NCBI GenBank assembly: GCA_963930775.1
Contig: OZ005702.1
Location: 3,100,001 to 3,164,000, forward strand
Reading direction: 5' to 3'
Source: Cliona cf. orientalis
Lineage: Eukaryota > Porifera > Demospongiae > Clionaida > Clionaidae
Length of the DNA stretch: 64,000 nt
Made by a program: the position numbers and the translations under genes. The stretch's first letter is position 1. Every line of letters begins with the position of its first letter. Positions 22,575 through 34,966 of this stretch are shown here, one piece after another. The notes beneath the pieces were generated by a model. That model ran no database searches. It was given only the letters and a program-made list of their open reading frames with translations, and had not been told where the DNA came from.

Positions 22575-22918
22575 CAAGAAATCAGCATGCTGTGTTATCA
22601 GTAAGCCTGAATTAGTGTTTGTCAGTGCTTCATGAGCCAGACTGCTTGTGTTCAGGCTGCATGCATTTCCCTTCTTTAAGCTATTCTCCGGGATATCATA
22701 ACCTCCTTGACAGCAACACAGAATATCTGCAGCTTGTTTGGTACACAAAAACCAAACAAGCTGCAGATATTCTGTGTTGCTGTCAAGGAGGTTATGATAT
22801 CCCGGAGAATAGCTTAAAGAAGGGAAATGCATGCAGCCTGAACACAAGCAGTCTGGCTCATGAAGCACTGACAAACACTAATTCAGGCTTACTGATAACA
22901 CAGCATGCTGATTTCTTG
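22575..22918. repeat. Perfect hairpin, 168-bp arms, 8-base loop
   Basis: Left arm 22575-22742 and right arm 22751-22918 are reverse complements, with ACACAAAA as loop. Both strands therefore encode the same accidental ORF from each arm. No mismatch was found on reading through. Confidence 0.9.
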
Positions 22919-23279
22919 GTCGTACATAATTTAGCATAAAATTGAAGAAGTTTTCTTGCTGTACTAAGGGAAATTTTTATGCCAATCCCTGCTTGCTGCA
23001 TCAAGGGAAACTTTTATGCCAAGTCTGCCTTGCTGTACAGCAAGGGAGGCCTTTATGCCAGTGATTTTGGCATAAATTACCTCATGTATATGATTTAGCT
23101 TATTCTATTAAAGGGGAAATTTTATGCCAAGGTAACAAGTGTCATAATTAAAGGAGTATCCTCAACCTGGATGTAGGTATGTAGCTATTTGGCATAGTGT
23201 TACTTCGCAATGAAAATGCTTTATGCCAAACCAGCAAGGTCCTTAGGACCCTGGTCCCATGCATAGCTATATAGCTAGT

Positions 23280-23325
23280 ATTGTAGACCCATCCTTCAAT
23301 ATATTGAAGGATGGGTCTACAATAT
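23280..23325. repeat. Short perfect hairpin
   Basis: TTGTAGACCCATCCTTCAAT and its exact complement meet almost without a loop. Confidence 0.8.
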
Positions 23326-23515
23326 ATATATATTATAGCCTTATCAAGTTAGACGTGTTCCCTGCCCCTCCTTTGAGGCAGTAGCTAGCTAGAAGGTGCA
23401 TCCCTCGTACCCAAGCAGCTCTAGCTAGCTATTTCTGATTCAGGGTATATCAGGCGGGCACAGGCGGGGGAGAGATAGCTATTGGGTGAGAGATATTGAT
23501 ATTAAGGTACCATTA

Positions 23516-24521
23516 AATTGCGTGGGCGTGAGGTGGGGGATATGACACCTAAACCACATCAAAGTCATTAGTGAGGTGCATGTTGTGTAACCACGCCCTT
23601 TTAATTGCACAGGTCTCAGGGGTGTGGCTGCTAGAGCCGGAAGTGTTCATTTAATATCCTCCATGGACCGGAAGCCGAGCCGGAAGGGAGGGGCCAGGCC
23701 ACGCCCAAAACAGCCCCACCCTGTTCCCCAAGGACCACCATTCTCAATCAAGTGCCTACTAACCACCGGATGTCCACCGGAAGCCCACAATCAATCCCAA
23801 TTAAAACACAAAGCTTCCTCAAGGCCAAAACACACACAAACACTTGGAGGCCGTTCTGCCACACCGCCCACACAAGAGCTCACCTCATTTCCTGTGTGGG
23901 CGGAGTAACAACACGTCATCGCAACCACATCCGCTTCAAACCATCGTCAGCTTCCGTCCAGCCGTACGGTCCCCTCCATCGCACCGGCGTACAGTGCCTC
24001 ATTAACAGACATGGCCTCACCTTTGACCTCCTGCCACGCCCCCAAAGCCTCCTCGCGGGGTTCAAAGGTCACCACAGCTTCCGGGACACGCCCACCTATC
24101 GCCGAGGCCAAGTCCCAGGCGCCGATATCCAAGCACTGGCCCGTGAAGCCACGCCCAATCGGAAGCAATAAAACCTGCATTAACGCACACGCACACACTC
24201 CACACAGTGCCAGGAACACGCCCACATGCTTAATTAGGCCTAATAAGGGTTTTTTTTTCTTTTTTTTTTTTTTTTTTGTCGTTGCGGTTAATAGTTAAGA
24301 AAGAATGCTTTGATCTTGCTTTGAAGTGGGCAATTACCGGCGTTTTCTTCAGGGGCCACTTCCGGTCGCTAATTACACGCGCATAATCATCCCTGGCCGA
24401 TTCTAGACACGCCCACCTTCGACCAAAAGCACTCGTATGGCCTCTTCGGCCACGCCCCTTCACGATTCGCTAATTGAATTAGCCAATCCTGACGCTCACG
24501 CCCACGCACTTTAATGCTACC
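23516..24521. mobile_element. TTAA-flanked element, copy B (1006 bp)
   Basis: TTAA at 23512-23515 and 24522-24525. Ends GGTACCATTAAATTGCGTGG / CCCACGCACTTTAATGCTACC. Inverted relative to copy A (16842-17837) and similar over its whole length. A long poly-T at 24248-24279 replaces a shorter A-run in copy A. The 92-codon ORF is at 23947-24225 (minus). Confidence 0.85.
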
Positions 24522-25193
24522 TTAATTTCATAGTTGCCAACCGTCCCGATTCTGGCGGGACAGTCCCGACATTTTAACCTCTGTCCCGATGAGTCCCGAC
24601 TTGTAGTTAGATTGTACAGCTGTCCCGCCTTTTTCCTGGAAAGCTGCACTCCTATACTAGACTATATATGTGTAGAAAATCAATTATGTGGCTTTGTTCT
24701 TCCCTTATGGAGTCAGGTGGTTATGTACAGTGATGATAATCAAGGATGTGGCCATGTAGTACATATACCAGCTTAGACATTAGGTCTCAGTACTAACCTA
24801 ATATTGGTTCCCAGGTGCATCACCATTAAGCATAGTATTTTTAGCTGTCCAAAATGAAAGGAAGCTGCCTGAATGGCAGTTTGCAAACATGGATATTTAA
24901 CGAAGTAATTATTGAGTCTTTATTGTGTTCTGTACATAAGAAGGAATAGAAATTTCCTCAAAGTTTACAATCATAGCTGGTAACAAAAAGTCCATATGCT
25001 GACCTATGCTACTGATCATGCTTGAACAGTTTAAGAATAATGCCATGGTAGCAGCCAATCCACCTTCCCTATAAAAAAGCTTTCCACATAAGCATGGCTC
25101 ATTTCAAAGTAAGAATCAAGATTCAACAACATTCAAGTTCTAAGGACCAAGTTATCATTATTCCGATTGTGACAAGCACTTTGCAAGACCACT

Positions 25194-27029
25194 ATGCTCC
25201 GGACTGCTGATGAGGGGGATTCTTCATCTGAGGAGGATACGTACCGAGGATGCTTCTGAACATTCAGAAATTCCCGGTGCTCCTGCAACTAAGAAAGCAA
25301 AAAGGGAATGCCATTTTGACAAGAGTTGGACTAAACAATTTCCAGGGATATCAGCAAGTTCAAAGGGTACGTGCACGTCATAAAACATGATACACATGCT
25401 GTAATAATTTATTTACCTGACTATAGGAAACAAACATGCTCGTTGTATTATCTGTGGAACTGACTTCAGCATTGCTCACGGTGGTCGCAACGATGTTCTC
25501 AAACATGTTAGCAGAAAGAGTCACCAAGAATGGTCTAAGGCAGCTAGTTCATCAAGTAAAGTTACTCATTTCTTTAGACCGCAAGTTCAAAAGAGTACGA
25601 TTGAAGCAGAAACTCGGTGGGCTATGTTTGTTTCAAAGCACAATCTAGCTTTCCTCACCAGTGATCATGCCACCAAACTGTTTCCAAAAATGTTTCCTGA
25701 TTCTGAAATAGCCAAGCAGTTTGCCTGTGCAAGGACGAAGACGACAGCCATTGTAAAGGAAGCTCTCTCTCCTTATTATCTTAAGACCACAACAGAGAGT
25801 ATGTGCAATCCATTCTCAGTCCTAATAGACGAGTCCAATGACAAAACTGACAAGTCATGTATCATTTTGGTTAGAGTTTTAGATTCTACAGTCGGTGACG
25901 TCAGAACACGATTCCTTGACATGCCCGTCGTAAACATTGGAACAGCACAGAATCTGTACCTGCACTGAAATCGTCACTCAGTGGTAAAGGATTCGATTTC
26001 TCCAATATAGTAGCATTCATGTCTGACACAACAAATGTGATGAAGGGTGCTAGGTCAGGTGTGCAAAAGTTAATCAAAAATGACAATCCTCAACTATATG
26101 ATGTGGGGTGCATCTGTCATTTAGCAGATCTAACGGTAAAAGCAGGAATGCAGACTCTCCCCATTGACATTGATCAGCTCTTCATTGATGTCTTCTATTT
26201 CTTTTGTCATAGTAGCAAAAGATCACAACAGTTTACCGACTTATGGTGTTCACTTTTCACAACCGAGCCAGAAGCCATCCTCAAGCACTGTCCCACACGC
26301 TGGCTAAGTCTCCTCAGATGTGTCGGCCGCTACTTGGATCAGCTTGAAGGGTTGAAGTCTTTCTTTCTGTCAAGTGATGAGGAAACGGATAAAGTGGAAA
26401 GCATATCTACAAGGCTTCAAAACCCCCTCCTCAAGCCAATTCTGCTGTTTCTGTCTTTCATCTTGCCATCAATGGATAGATTTAACAGAATGTTCCAGAA
26501 ATCCGACGAGAACACAACGAGTCAACTCTATGATGAAATGAGCCGACTAACAAGGTTGTATGCTTCAAACTTTCTCAAGCGTGTTGTCATATCTGCCGTA
26601 CATGATGATATTAGTCGTCTTGGAGAGTCTCTTGGTCCAGATAAACAAGTTTCAGACGAAAATCTTGGAATTGGAGATAACACTTGGGCAGCTGTTGCAG
26701 AGCTTGAACTAGAACATGACACCAAGCCTTTCTTTTCTGCTGTGAGAAAGTTTTATGTAGCGTCTTTGAAGAAGATGCTCAAGAAGTTTCCCTTTAATGA
26801 CACTCTTCTCAAAGATTTGGGAGTACTTCAGCCTGACAAAACAGCTACGTATGAAGTCAGCACCATTACTAGACTTGCTAAGCGGTTTCCTCAAGTAGGT
26901 GTGAACAGTTCAGACGATCTTGATGCCCTGAGTCAAGAGTTTATGGACTTCAGTCTGTCACAAACGGATCTTCCCACTCCAAAGGAATATAGTGCCATAA
27001 AGTGTTTGGGGGGGGGGGGTGGTTCTTGA
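25194..27029 (+). pseudogene. hAT transposase relic with BED-like zinc finger
   Basis: Starts MLRTADEGDSSSEED at 25194, then a frame change near 25240 leads to KKAKRECHFDKSWTKQFPGI. A 60-bp intron with GTACGT...TATAG ends lies at 25367-25426. The next exon encodes a zinc finger CIICGTDFSIAHGGRND...HVSRKSH (C-x2-C...H-x5-H), then VLIDESNDKTDKS (first catalytic Asp region), a second frame change near 25960, IVAFMSDTTNVMKGARSG, CICHLADLTVK and HCPTRWLSL, all typical of the hAT catalytic domain. The frame ends at a G-run (27007-27018) before the C-terminal dimerisation domain, so the enzyme is truncated and broken. It lies inside the 6.2-kb element and is presumably its former transposase. Confidence 0.85.
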
Positions 27030-27856
27030 GCATTTTGTTTGCCTCAGTGTGTGCACGCATAATAATATTATTATTGTGTAGCATCAATATTAAATTTGGA
27101 GATAATTATCTGAATACCAAGGAGAAGGCCGAGTCATAAGAATAAATGCTCATACCTGATTATTACACGCCCGAGTACTATAGCTAGCTACAAATTTGGA
27201 TATTGGCATAAAGCATTTTCATCGTGAAGTAACACTATGATAAAATTTTATGCCAAATAGCTACATACCTATATCCAGGTTGAGGATACTCCTTTAATTA
27301 TGACGGTTATTACCTTGGCATAAAATTTCCCCTTTAATAGAATAAGCTAAATCATATACATGAGGTAATTTTATGCCAATATCACTGGCATAAAGGCCTC
27401 CCTTGCTGTACAGCAAGGCAGACTTGGCATGAATTTTTCCCTTGATGCAGCAAGCAGGGATTGGCATAAAAATCTCCCTTAGTACAGTAAGACAAAAATT
27501 CCTATTTTATGCCATTGTCTGCATGACCCTTTTTTTTGTTTTTTTTATGCAATCTAATAGCAGTGTTTTGATTCATGATTACCAGTGTTGCAACTTCAGT
27601 GTGAATATTTACCATGTGGAATCAAGGTGACAAGATTGAAACGCACTCTGTGTTGTGATACATGTATGTGCTAGTAAGATCCAAAATTTCTGCTCAGGTG
27701 CCACAGCTATAGGCTAGTATGTACGTATGATCAACATGTCAAATGATTTGAGCCCAATATCATTTTAACTAATTCAACAGTCATTTGCATCACAAACTTA
27801 TATTTGAAGACTATAAACATTAGCTGAGGCAGCCCAGAGGTTTGATACTAGTGAAT
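27030..27856. repeat. Inner inverted-repeat arm of the hAT-type element
   Basis: 27190-27515 is the reverse complement (diverged) of 22920-23245: repeated GGCATAAA/TTTATGCC motifs, CTTGCTGTACAGCAAGG and AGGATACTCCTTTAATTATG. No gene. Confidence 0.75.
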
Positions 27857-27905
27857 TAGCCTCGAACCCAGGCTCCCCCCGAAAGTGAGCCTGGGTTCGA
27901 GGCTA
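27857..27905. mobile_element. TAGCCTCG micro-foldback, 49 bp, 9-bp TSD
   Basis: TAGCCTCGAACCCAGGCTC ... GAGCCTGGGTTCGAGGCTA with an 11-base loop, flanked by CTAGTGAAT at 27848-27856 and 27906-27914. Smallest member of the family. Confidence 0.9.
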
Positions 27906-27991
27906 CTAGTGAATCAGATGTATGCTTAATGACAAATACACTGCATGCTTAGTTCTTGATCCCACCGTGACTTCATAAGAAAGTAAGCCTA

Positions 27992-28326
27992 TAGATGGAT
28001 TCCGCAAATCGATTATCCCGCGGCGCTAATTAGCTAAGCGGCCGAAGTCGACGTTTTACGCCTACTGCCGTTCTCAGGCTTGTAAGAATCGTCTTGGATA
28101 CCAAGACCGACTGCTTGGAGCTTCTCTTTGTATCGATTCTTCGCTTTATTGCTCAGACCTTCGAAATAGTCGCTCGTTTTCGAAAAAAAACTTGACACGT
28201 TTCAATACAACAATATGCAGCATTGGCCTTTTTGCCCACAAAGGGTGTGGCAGTAGGCGTGGTACGTCGACTTCTGCCGCTTAGCTAATTAGCACCGCGG
28301 GATAATCGATTTGCGGAATCCCTCTA
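27992..28326. mobile_element. TA-type MITE, uninterrupted copy of 19149-20270 family
   Basis: GGATTCCGCAAATCGATTAT...ATAATCGATTTGCGGAATCC. Comparison with the left arm of the surrounding element (AAGCCTATTGTTTTCC) shows insertion at a TA. Its uninterrupted middle GCGGCCGAAGTCG defines the empty site for the Ginger-like insertion elsewhere. Confidence 0.85.
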
Positions 28327-28549
28327 TTGTTTTCCATTTCTGTTACCCCAGACACCACTCCAACCCTATGCTCCAACAGAAGTGATAGATTTACTGCCCT
28401 TCGTTCAGTCGATCCTAGTAAGGTTGATTGGAAATGGTCGTCAAAATCTAACGCGCCGGTCCAAAATCCAGTCCAAATCTCAGTCCATAGTCCAGTCCAC
28501 AGTCCAGTCCAGAGTCCACAGTCCAGGTTTTACACCAACGCCCGGTACG

Positions 28550-30587
28550 GTACGGGTGTACACGTTCCACTGTCACCTGCCATCGGCCTCCTTGCAGCTT
28601 GTCGTTTGCTCCCTCGTCACGTCAGCACTCTCGTCAACCGTCATCTTTTCAGTAAGTGCACATACCCAGCGCGCACATTGCTCAATCTATATAATATTTA
28701 TGGATGAACTTTGTGTGTATCAGCTGATGTGTATGGTTGGAAATTCTGGTGGGTTGCAGGAGAATTTCAAATTTGGGCGTACTTTATGGGGTCAAAGGTC
28801 ATTATTGCCCGCTTTAACCCTAAACCTACGCGATTTTGAACTTCGCTGCCAGCACAGCCCTCTGCTGCTGCAGAGCACAGCCAGTCACAGCGCAGAGCAG
28901 ATCTAGCGAGGAGAGTTATCAAATTGCTGTCAATCATCTACAGTGCAGAATGCATTTCACTTCAGTTTGAGTAAAATAAAACTAAGCAATTTCGTAGTAG
29001 CTACCGCTCTTGAGTCACAGCCATCTACAGTCTGAACAGCTCAGCTACTCTTGGGACGGTCATATAATTATTTTCAAATCTTCATTAGCAGATAGCTACA
29101 TGATAATTATTGCTCAAGTTCTCATAGATAGAAAATAAATTAACAGCACAATTTGAACTGACACGTAAACACAGACAGAATGACACTCATGAGCTTTTTT
29201 CTGTTGCTGTAACTTCTCGTCTCCTGGATAAAGTTAAGATGGGTAACACAATGATTATTATTATTGCCATACAAATAATATGGTGTGGTATTGTATCATA
29301 ACTAAATTACTGACTTGCATGCAATGTATAGCACATTTTGAGTCAATACGAGTGTTAATACAGGCAAATGACATTGTATAAATTATTCTCACTGTACCCT
29401 CCACACCATGAGGTGGACTCTAGAATGGACGGGTGCTCATTTGAGCAATGTATTAATGCATGAGTGTGGTACCAGGTCTGGTGGACGCAGTAGTATAGTC
29501 TCGCGGGCCAGTCCCTCCTACTCAAGAGAGAAAGGATCTGGCAAATAACGTACGATCCACTTGCCCCATGGAATGCACATGATATCGTCAAACGTGATGT
29601 CACAAACCACAAACGCGTACATACTCCCTTGTTGTGCATTTTATTTTGTGCTTCGACTGTGGTAAAATGTCCGCTTCTGTCTCGTGTGTGGACAAGCCAT
29701 TGCAGTGAATGATCATACACAATAAAGTGTTCTAGCTCTATGCACGAAAATTAATTTCAGAAAGAGTTTTGCACGTACAACTAATCAGCTAATTCGTGTC
29801 ATAGATGGTCATGTGACTACATACTGCCATTTCATTGGTAGACAGGCGGATGGTACGTTATTACACCCTTTCAGCCGCTCTTCTTGACTAGATTTAGTAC
29901 GATCTAAAATTAATACGCAGTGTCTAGAGTGCCGGCAAATTATGTACAAATTTATATTGCCATATGCAGGAGGGGGAGGGGACTAGGGCTACGTAAGAGT
30001 ACAGTATTTTATATGGACTTACCGGCACTATAACGCTTAAATTGCGGTGCCCGGTACCGGCACTGTAGACACAGCGAAATTAATAACAGTAGTTTAAACT
30101 CACCCTACAGTTATCACAGGTTAAAGGATAATATCATATTATGGATGACACTGGCGATGATGATTAAATGGACCTACCAAGAGAGATATTAAATTATTAA
30201 ATTATATATATAGCTACGTAGATACGACAAACAAACCTTGATAAAATTAGCCATCGGTGATCCAGCGATGATATTGATTCACCTACTGATCTTTTATAAC
30301 ACCTTGCCATTGAGATAGTTATGGCCCCCACCTGTACCTCCACTTCAGACCCGCTAAGTTCAAAATGTTGTTGGTACAGGGTTAAAAATTGGCACATATT
30401 GACCTTTGACCCCATAAAGTACGCCCAAATTTGAAATTCGCGGGTTGCAGAGGTCCCAGTCGGATCCGTGGTCAGCCAAAATACCACTGATTCTCTCTCT
30501 GCACCAGATCTAGACTAGGAAGATATAGACTGCTTCTACCTACATAATTTTGTTAATAGCTATCTTACATTCCAGTTCCAGAGGGCT
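28550..30587. other. No gene; diverged inverted repeat pair
   Basis: About 28750-28880 and 30330-30455 are inverted copies (shared AATTTCAAATTTGGGCGTAC, TTTATGGGGTCAAAGGTCA). This could mark the arms of a 1.7-kb element. A solitary TAGTCTCGCGGGCC end is at about 29496. No coding recognised. Confidence 0.5.
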
Positions 30588-30617
30588 TCACATTTCAGTC
30601 TGTGGATAGCTACATGT

Positions 30618-30957
30618 AGAGTATGTCACGAACATTTCGACGATTTTTATCAGTTCATTCTCGGTACTTCGTCGTGCACATGAGCAGAAAGTATATGCAC
30701 TGAGAGGGCACCGTTGATAGGTGTGGCTACGATGGCTAACGAAAGGGCACTGTTTATGACGCTCATGGATCGTGTCCCTCAATTTGAAACACTGAGGCCA
30801 ATTTTTCGCCAAGTTTGTGATTCATTGTCCTTACGAGTCGCTCGCATGCCTAGGTCTCAAGATAGGCGATTTTTGTGCTCACAACGACAATGACAATGAC
30901 GACATGATAGATTACATGTACATTACTTTACCCTCTTGCACATGCACGCGAGGTAAT
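30618..30957 (-). mobile_element. Degenerate Helitron-like copy
   Basis: Contains the decayed 5' palindrome (TACCCTCTTGCACATGCACG) at about 30927-30955 and internal blocks (CACATGAGCAGAAAG, ATAGGTGTGGCTACG, CGCTCATGGA) shared with 1410-2103 and 10409-10967. The CTAG end is not preserved. Confidence 0.6.
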
Positions 30958-31802
30958 TATTATTCACTGTGATAGAGTCCATACACTTTGTAACTACTGT
31001 TAGGCCTTCAACTAAGAAATGATGTGGGGGGGGGGGTGGCTTTTTCTGGGGCATGGTCCATCACTAAACACGCCCATTTACCAACGACCTCATGCAAAAA
31101 ATGGTACATTTTGCATCAATGACTTGTTCTGCTAGGTCAAAGAGTAGCTCTAACAAAGTGGGTGTGAACATAAATTCAGAAGTGATAATTAAATAGACAG
31201 GGCTTGACGGGGGGGGGGGGGGGGGTCAAGTTTGAAATGGCTACTACATTCTTTTATGAATGCAATCTGCAGGCTCAGTCAAGAGCAGAAACACTCGCTA
31301 GCTACTATTCTTTTCCACTGAACGCTAAGACCAGGCCCACGCTGACAGTACAGCTAGTCTCGTATTTCCGGCGGGCTAGGTAGAGTACAGTCTACATGGC
31401 TATTTTAATACAAGATATGGAACTTCTAGACGAAGTGCTTGACTCTCAAAATGTACCTGAGAGAAGCATATAGCTTGTCAGCTATTCAGTCTGGCAAAAA
31501 GCACTGATGGCCGAATCCATGCCTATGGACGAGTCGATCGACTTTCCTATCCATTATATCTAGCTAGCTGCACTCGAATGATTGGTATGGGTATGCCCAT
31601 GGATTACACGCACTTACGCAAGTATACATGTACATGTACATCACAATACGTATGAATGACGCTTTACCACTCAATTGTCGCCCCACGGTACCTGTGGGGT
31701 GTGAAGAACAAGTCAGTAATGCGTAGTGTACCAGACCCTAGCTTCCTCTCTCTTGTGATGGGGCTGGCACCCAGACTAGAAAAGTGACTGGTCTATAATA
31801 GT
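30958..31802. other. No gene; G-runs and repeat scraps
   Basis: G-runs at about 31024-31036 and 31209-31226, a solitary CTAGTCTCG at about 31353, and a decayed CTAG...GGGGCTGGCACCCAGACTAG hairpin at 31728-31780. Confidence 0.5.
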
Positions 31803-32211
31803 TACCGTATTGTCTCTAATTTAACGGATATCTCTAATTATCCAGACACCATTTCGAATAATTTTTTACCTCTAATTACACCGGACAGTCAATGAAGTTT
31901 GAATTTTTGTTGTTCTAATCATCCGGACATCGTTGTTCTAATGCGGACATCTCGGCTAGCGCGCTACCTATACCCATATCAGTGTGTGAAGGAGGCGAGT
32001 CGTTCTCTTTCCCACCATGAAGAGGGAGCTCCCTCATTTACTCAATCTCTGCAGCTGCTCGATCGCACGTCCATTTAACCGAATGCATGAAAGCGTGTTC
32101 TAATTCATCAGACACTTCGAACGCCAACTATTTTCGTGTGCTCCAATTATAGCAGACATTGGCCAAAATAATTATTTTTCTGGTGTCCGTTAAATTAGAG
32201 GTAATACGGTA
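31803..32211. mobile_element. TA-flanked CCGTATTGTCTCTAA MITE, 409 bp
   Basis: TACCGTATTGTCTCTAATTT ... AAATTAGAGGTAATACGGTA. Interior CTCTAATTATCCAGACACC pairs with GGTGTCCG. Confidence 0.75.
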
Positions 32212-33650
32212 ATCTATAGTGTCCTGTAGCTTAGCCACCAAAGAAGCGGTTTTGAGAGATCAGATGTCTGGCAAGGCTGATGCTCAAACACAGCCACTTA
32301 ATTAAAGAAAAGGGCCCAGCAGCCAAAAACTGATGCAGGTGGGGCCTGAGAAACTAATTTTTGTTTTACCTGGCCTTATATCCCTTTTATACAGCTTATT
32401 TGGGACAATTATTCATAATATTATTGCACTGCTAAGTGAACTAGAGCTCATTAGAGCCCAAAACCCTTGGCGTGTTGTATGGCACTAGACTCACAAGAAT
32501 ACAATATTAGGTGATCACGATGCAATGATTTCCTAGGTTAGCATGAGTAGTAACTGTTGCATAATTATGTATTTAATAATCCTACTTTAACATCTTGATG
32601 ACATTGAAGGGGCGTGGCAGCAATTATGTCGAGTATGTTATCTAATTCAATTTATTTTCATATTTAATAATAATAATATTATGCAGTGATGATGGAAAAG
32701 CCTTTTGTTAAAAATAGAAATTATATATTTTGTGAGTGATTCAATAATTATTATGCAATGATGATGAAAATTGTGATAATAATTAAACTTGACCACATCC
32801 CCAGTAGCTACATAGTTGTAATGGTGGGTGTGGTAAAAGGTCGTCAGTATACACATCGACGCTGGCACGTCAATCGCAGAGATGGAGTCTAAGATTGACT
32901 CTCGACTTCGAGTTTTGGTGCTTCAATCACAAGAGATGAACTCGACAGCATAATACAGCTTCTGAACTTCAGATTGGTTGTGGTTGTGATGATAATGATC
33001 TTGTTATGAGCATAAAGTAATAAAAATGATGGAAGAGTAGGATATTAATTTTAATGGTGGTGGTGAAGAGCTGCATTGATGTGATGACAATAATTAAACA
33101 TGATTACTGTGGTGAGAGTTAACTGTACAGGTGTACATGTATAATTCTGTGGTGCTTGTACATACTAATGGTTTCAAGTGTACAACTTAATAGAAAGATG
33201 ACACAGTCAGTACTGAGATATTATTTTAAACTGCATGATATCATACATGCAGTTAAGTGTACAATAATATTATGTGAAATGAAAGATGATACAGATAAAA
33301 ATAATAGATGATTGTGAGGTGGTACAGTTTAAAGATGTGTATATTGACGTGTAATGTAACATGTATAAAAATAAGACATGTAAATGAGACGATATTACGT
33401 GTAACAGAACAAGTAGAGTAAAAATAAAAAAAATTGTTTTTAAATAGGAAGTTATGTTTATGATTTTGGCATGTAAGGATTTGGAATTTGTTGGATTTTC
33501 CAGGTTTTTCGACGTTCTTATGGTTCTCAAGATTCACAGTTCTCATTGTTTTCACGATTCTCACGATTCTCATAGATTCAGATTTCAAGTGTAAAGAATG
33601 CTTGTAAATTGATTGTCAATGCATTGAGCTAGTATAGGCTGTTGTAGAAG
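32212..33650. other. No gene; AT-rich, dispersed-repeat copy at 32790-32995
   Basis: 32790-32995 matches 47865-48140 (GAGATGGAGTCTAAGA, GAGATGAACTCGACAGCA). A TTCTCA-type microsatellite lies at 33510-33570. No coding recognised. Confidence 0.5.
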
Positions 33651-33664
33651 CTGCAGTCTAAGAG

Positions 33665-34683
33665 ATGCAAGTTAGCATCAACTAAGCTGCTATAGAGCAG
33701 TACACTGTGTCATGATCGCTATAATATGTATCTCGTACTTGTACTATTGTATTACTAGGTCAGCTGGCATTGCAATATACATGATCGATGAGTGTGCCTC
33801 TGTTTGTTGTTGGCGAGTTCACTATCTGTGTGTAGCCATGGCTAGACATAAAGCTTGTAATTCTACAATCAGTATGCAGAACATCTTCGTTAAAGTCACC
33901 TAAAACAATAGATGGTAAGCTTGATATAGAGATATGATTTAATACTCTGGACAGTAAGCTGGTCAATGTTTGCAATGGTACGCTAGGTGACCTGTACAAT
34001 AGTGCTATCTGGATTGGTCTGTTATTTGCTAATAGTATCGTAATACTAATTGCTTCTATGCCATTGGATGCATATCTGCGAGTATTAGTCAGTTGCATAC
34101 ATTCAGGAACACTAATCATAACTCCACCTTTGTTGTCCCCTGATGCTCTGTCACATCGGACAGCTATTTGATTTTTTTGCACTACAGGGGAAGGCTGAGG
34201 TGGAGTTAGCCAGGTTTCACAAAAGCATAGTATACTAGCGTGTTTGAGGTTATCATCACATGCTATGTCAGGCAGTTTAGCAACAATAGATCTTATATTC
34301 AACAATGCAATCATAACATGGTTGTCATGACATTGTAGTTTATGCACAGTCGGTAGCAACTTCGTGTTCAATCTGATCATTTCACTATGCACATCATTAC
34401 TTTTTTTAATGGCAGAGGCACTGAAATTCAAAATATGTAGTCCTTGCAGTGTTTTTACTCGACTGAATGCTACATAAGCTTGCCCAGCATTGAATCTGCC
34501 ACCTTTCATGTCTACAGCTATTTTATCTAGTGTGAGGCCCTGCACATTTTATGTATAGTGGTTGCCCAAGCTAGTGTCAGTGGAAACTGTAATCGTGTAA
34601 TTTCAGAGCCACGTTTGCGCTTTGCACGAAACACCACTTCATGTTTACTCAAAGGCACTGCATCGGGAAAGTTAGCTTGGTAT
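33665..34683 (-). pseudogene. Helentron: end of Pif1 helicase and AP-endonuclease-like domain
   Basis: Upstream segment reads NFPDAVPLSKHEVVFRAKRK and TLAWATTIHKM, then a 2-base shift, then QGLTLDKIAVDMKGGRFNAG and AYVAFSRVKTLQGL, the helicase motif V/VI end. After a linker the endonuclease-like domain follows: VMIALLNIRSIVAKL, ILCFCETWL, RCDRASGDNKGGVMI, SLPSIVLGDFNED and TLIDHVYCNAS. An in-frame TGA comes next, then QVRDTYYSDHDTVYC with the conserved SDH. The domain resembles those of non-LTR retrotransposons and is a hallmark of Helentrons. Its precise role in transposition is not established. Confidence 0.85.
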
Positions 34684-34966
34684 CATAAGGATGCAATATT
34701 GGCAGATTAGACACATTATACGATAATTATAGACTGTAGACTGTCTAAAGTGAATTGTAGATGCTTCTCCAATACTAGACACTTTGTATACATACATTAG
34801 ATGATGTCACATAATATTGTATAAATTCAGTCTTTTAACTATCTGAAGTGTCTACAGTGTCTAAAGTGTCTACAGTTTCCACATTATATGCGCTATATAC
34901 ACACTCTATACAGATAATATATTATGTGCAACATTATACTGTATGTGTATAATGTATATAAAGTGC

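Larger units (their letters stand above)
22326..28541 (+). mobile_element. hAT-type element, 6.2 kb, long inverted repeats, 8-bp TSD
   Basis: Flanked by CCGGTACG at 22318-22325 and 28542-28549. The left end (GGTTGGTGTAAAACCTGGAC and GGACTGTGG-type minisatellite, 22326-22575) is inverted at the right (27950-27991 plus 28327-28541). A second inner inverted pair lies at 22920-23245 and 27190-27515, rich in TTTATGCCA. A hAT transposase relic occupies 25194-27029, so element type, duplication length and enzyme agree. Younger insertions inside: 23516-24521, 27857-27905, 27992-28326. Whether the hairpin at 22575-22918 is intrinsic is unclear. Confidence 0.75.

Noticed and set aside
22563-22939. Pair of identical ORFs on both strands as a conserved gene
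   Set aside because: They are the two arms of one perfect hairpin read on opposite strands, so identity is automatic.
28327-28906. 126- and 174-codon ORFs rich in Ser-Pro-Val-Gln repeats
   Set aside because: They run through the TCCAGTCCACAG minisatellite in the terminal repeat of the hAT-type element.
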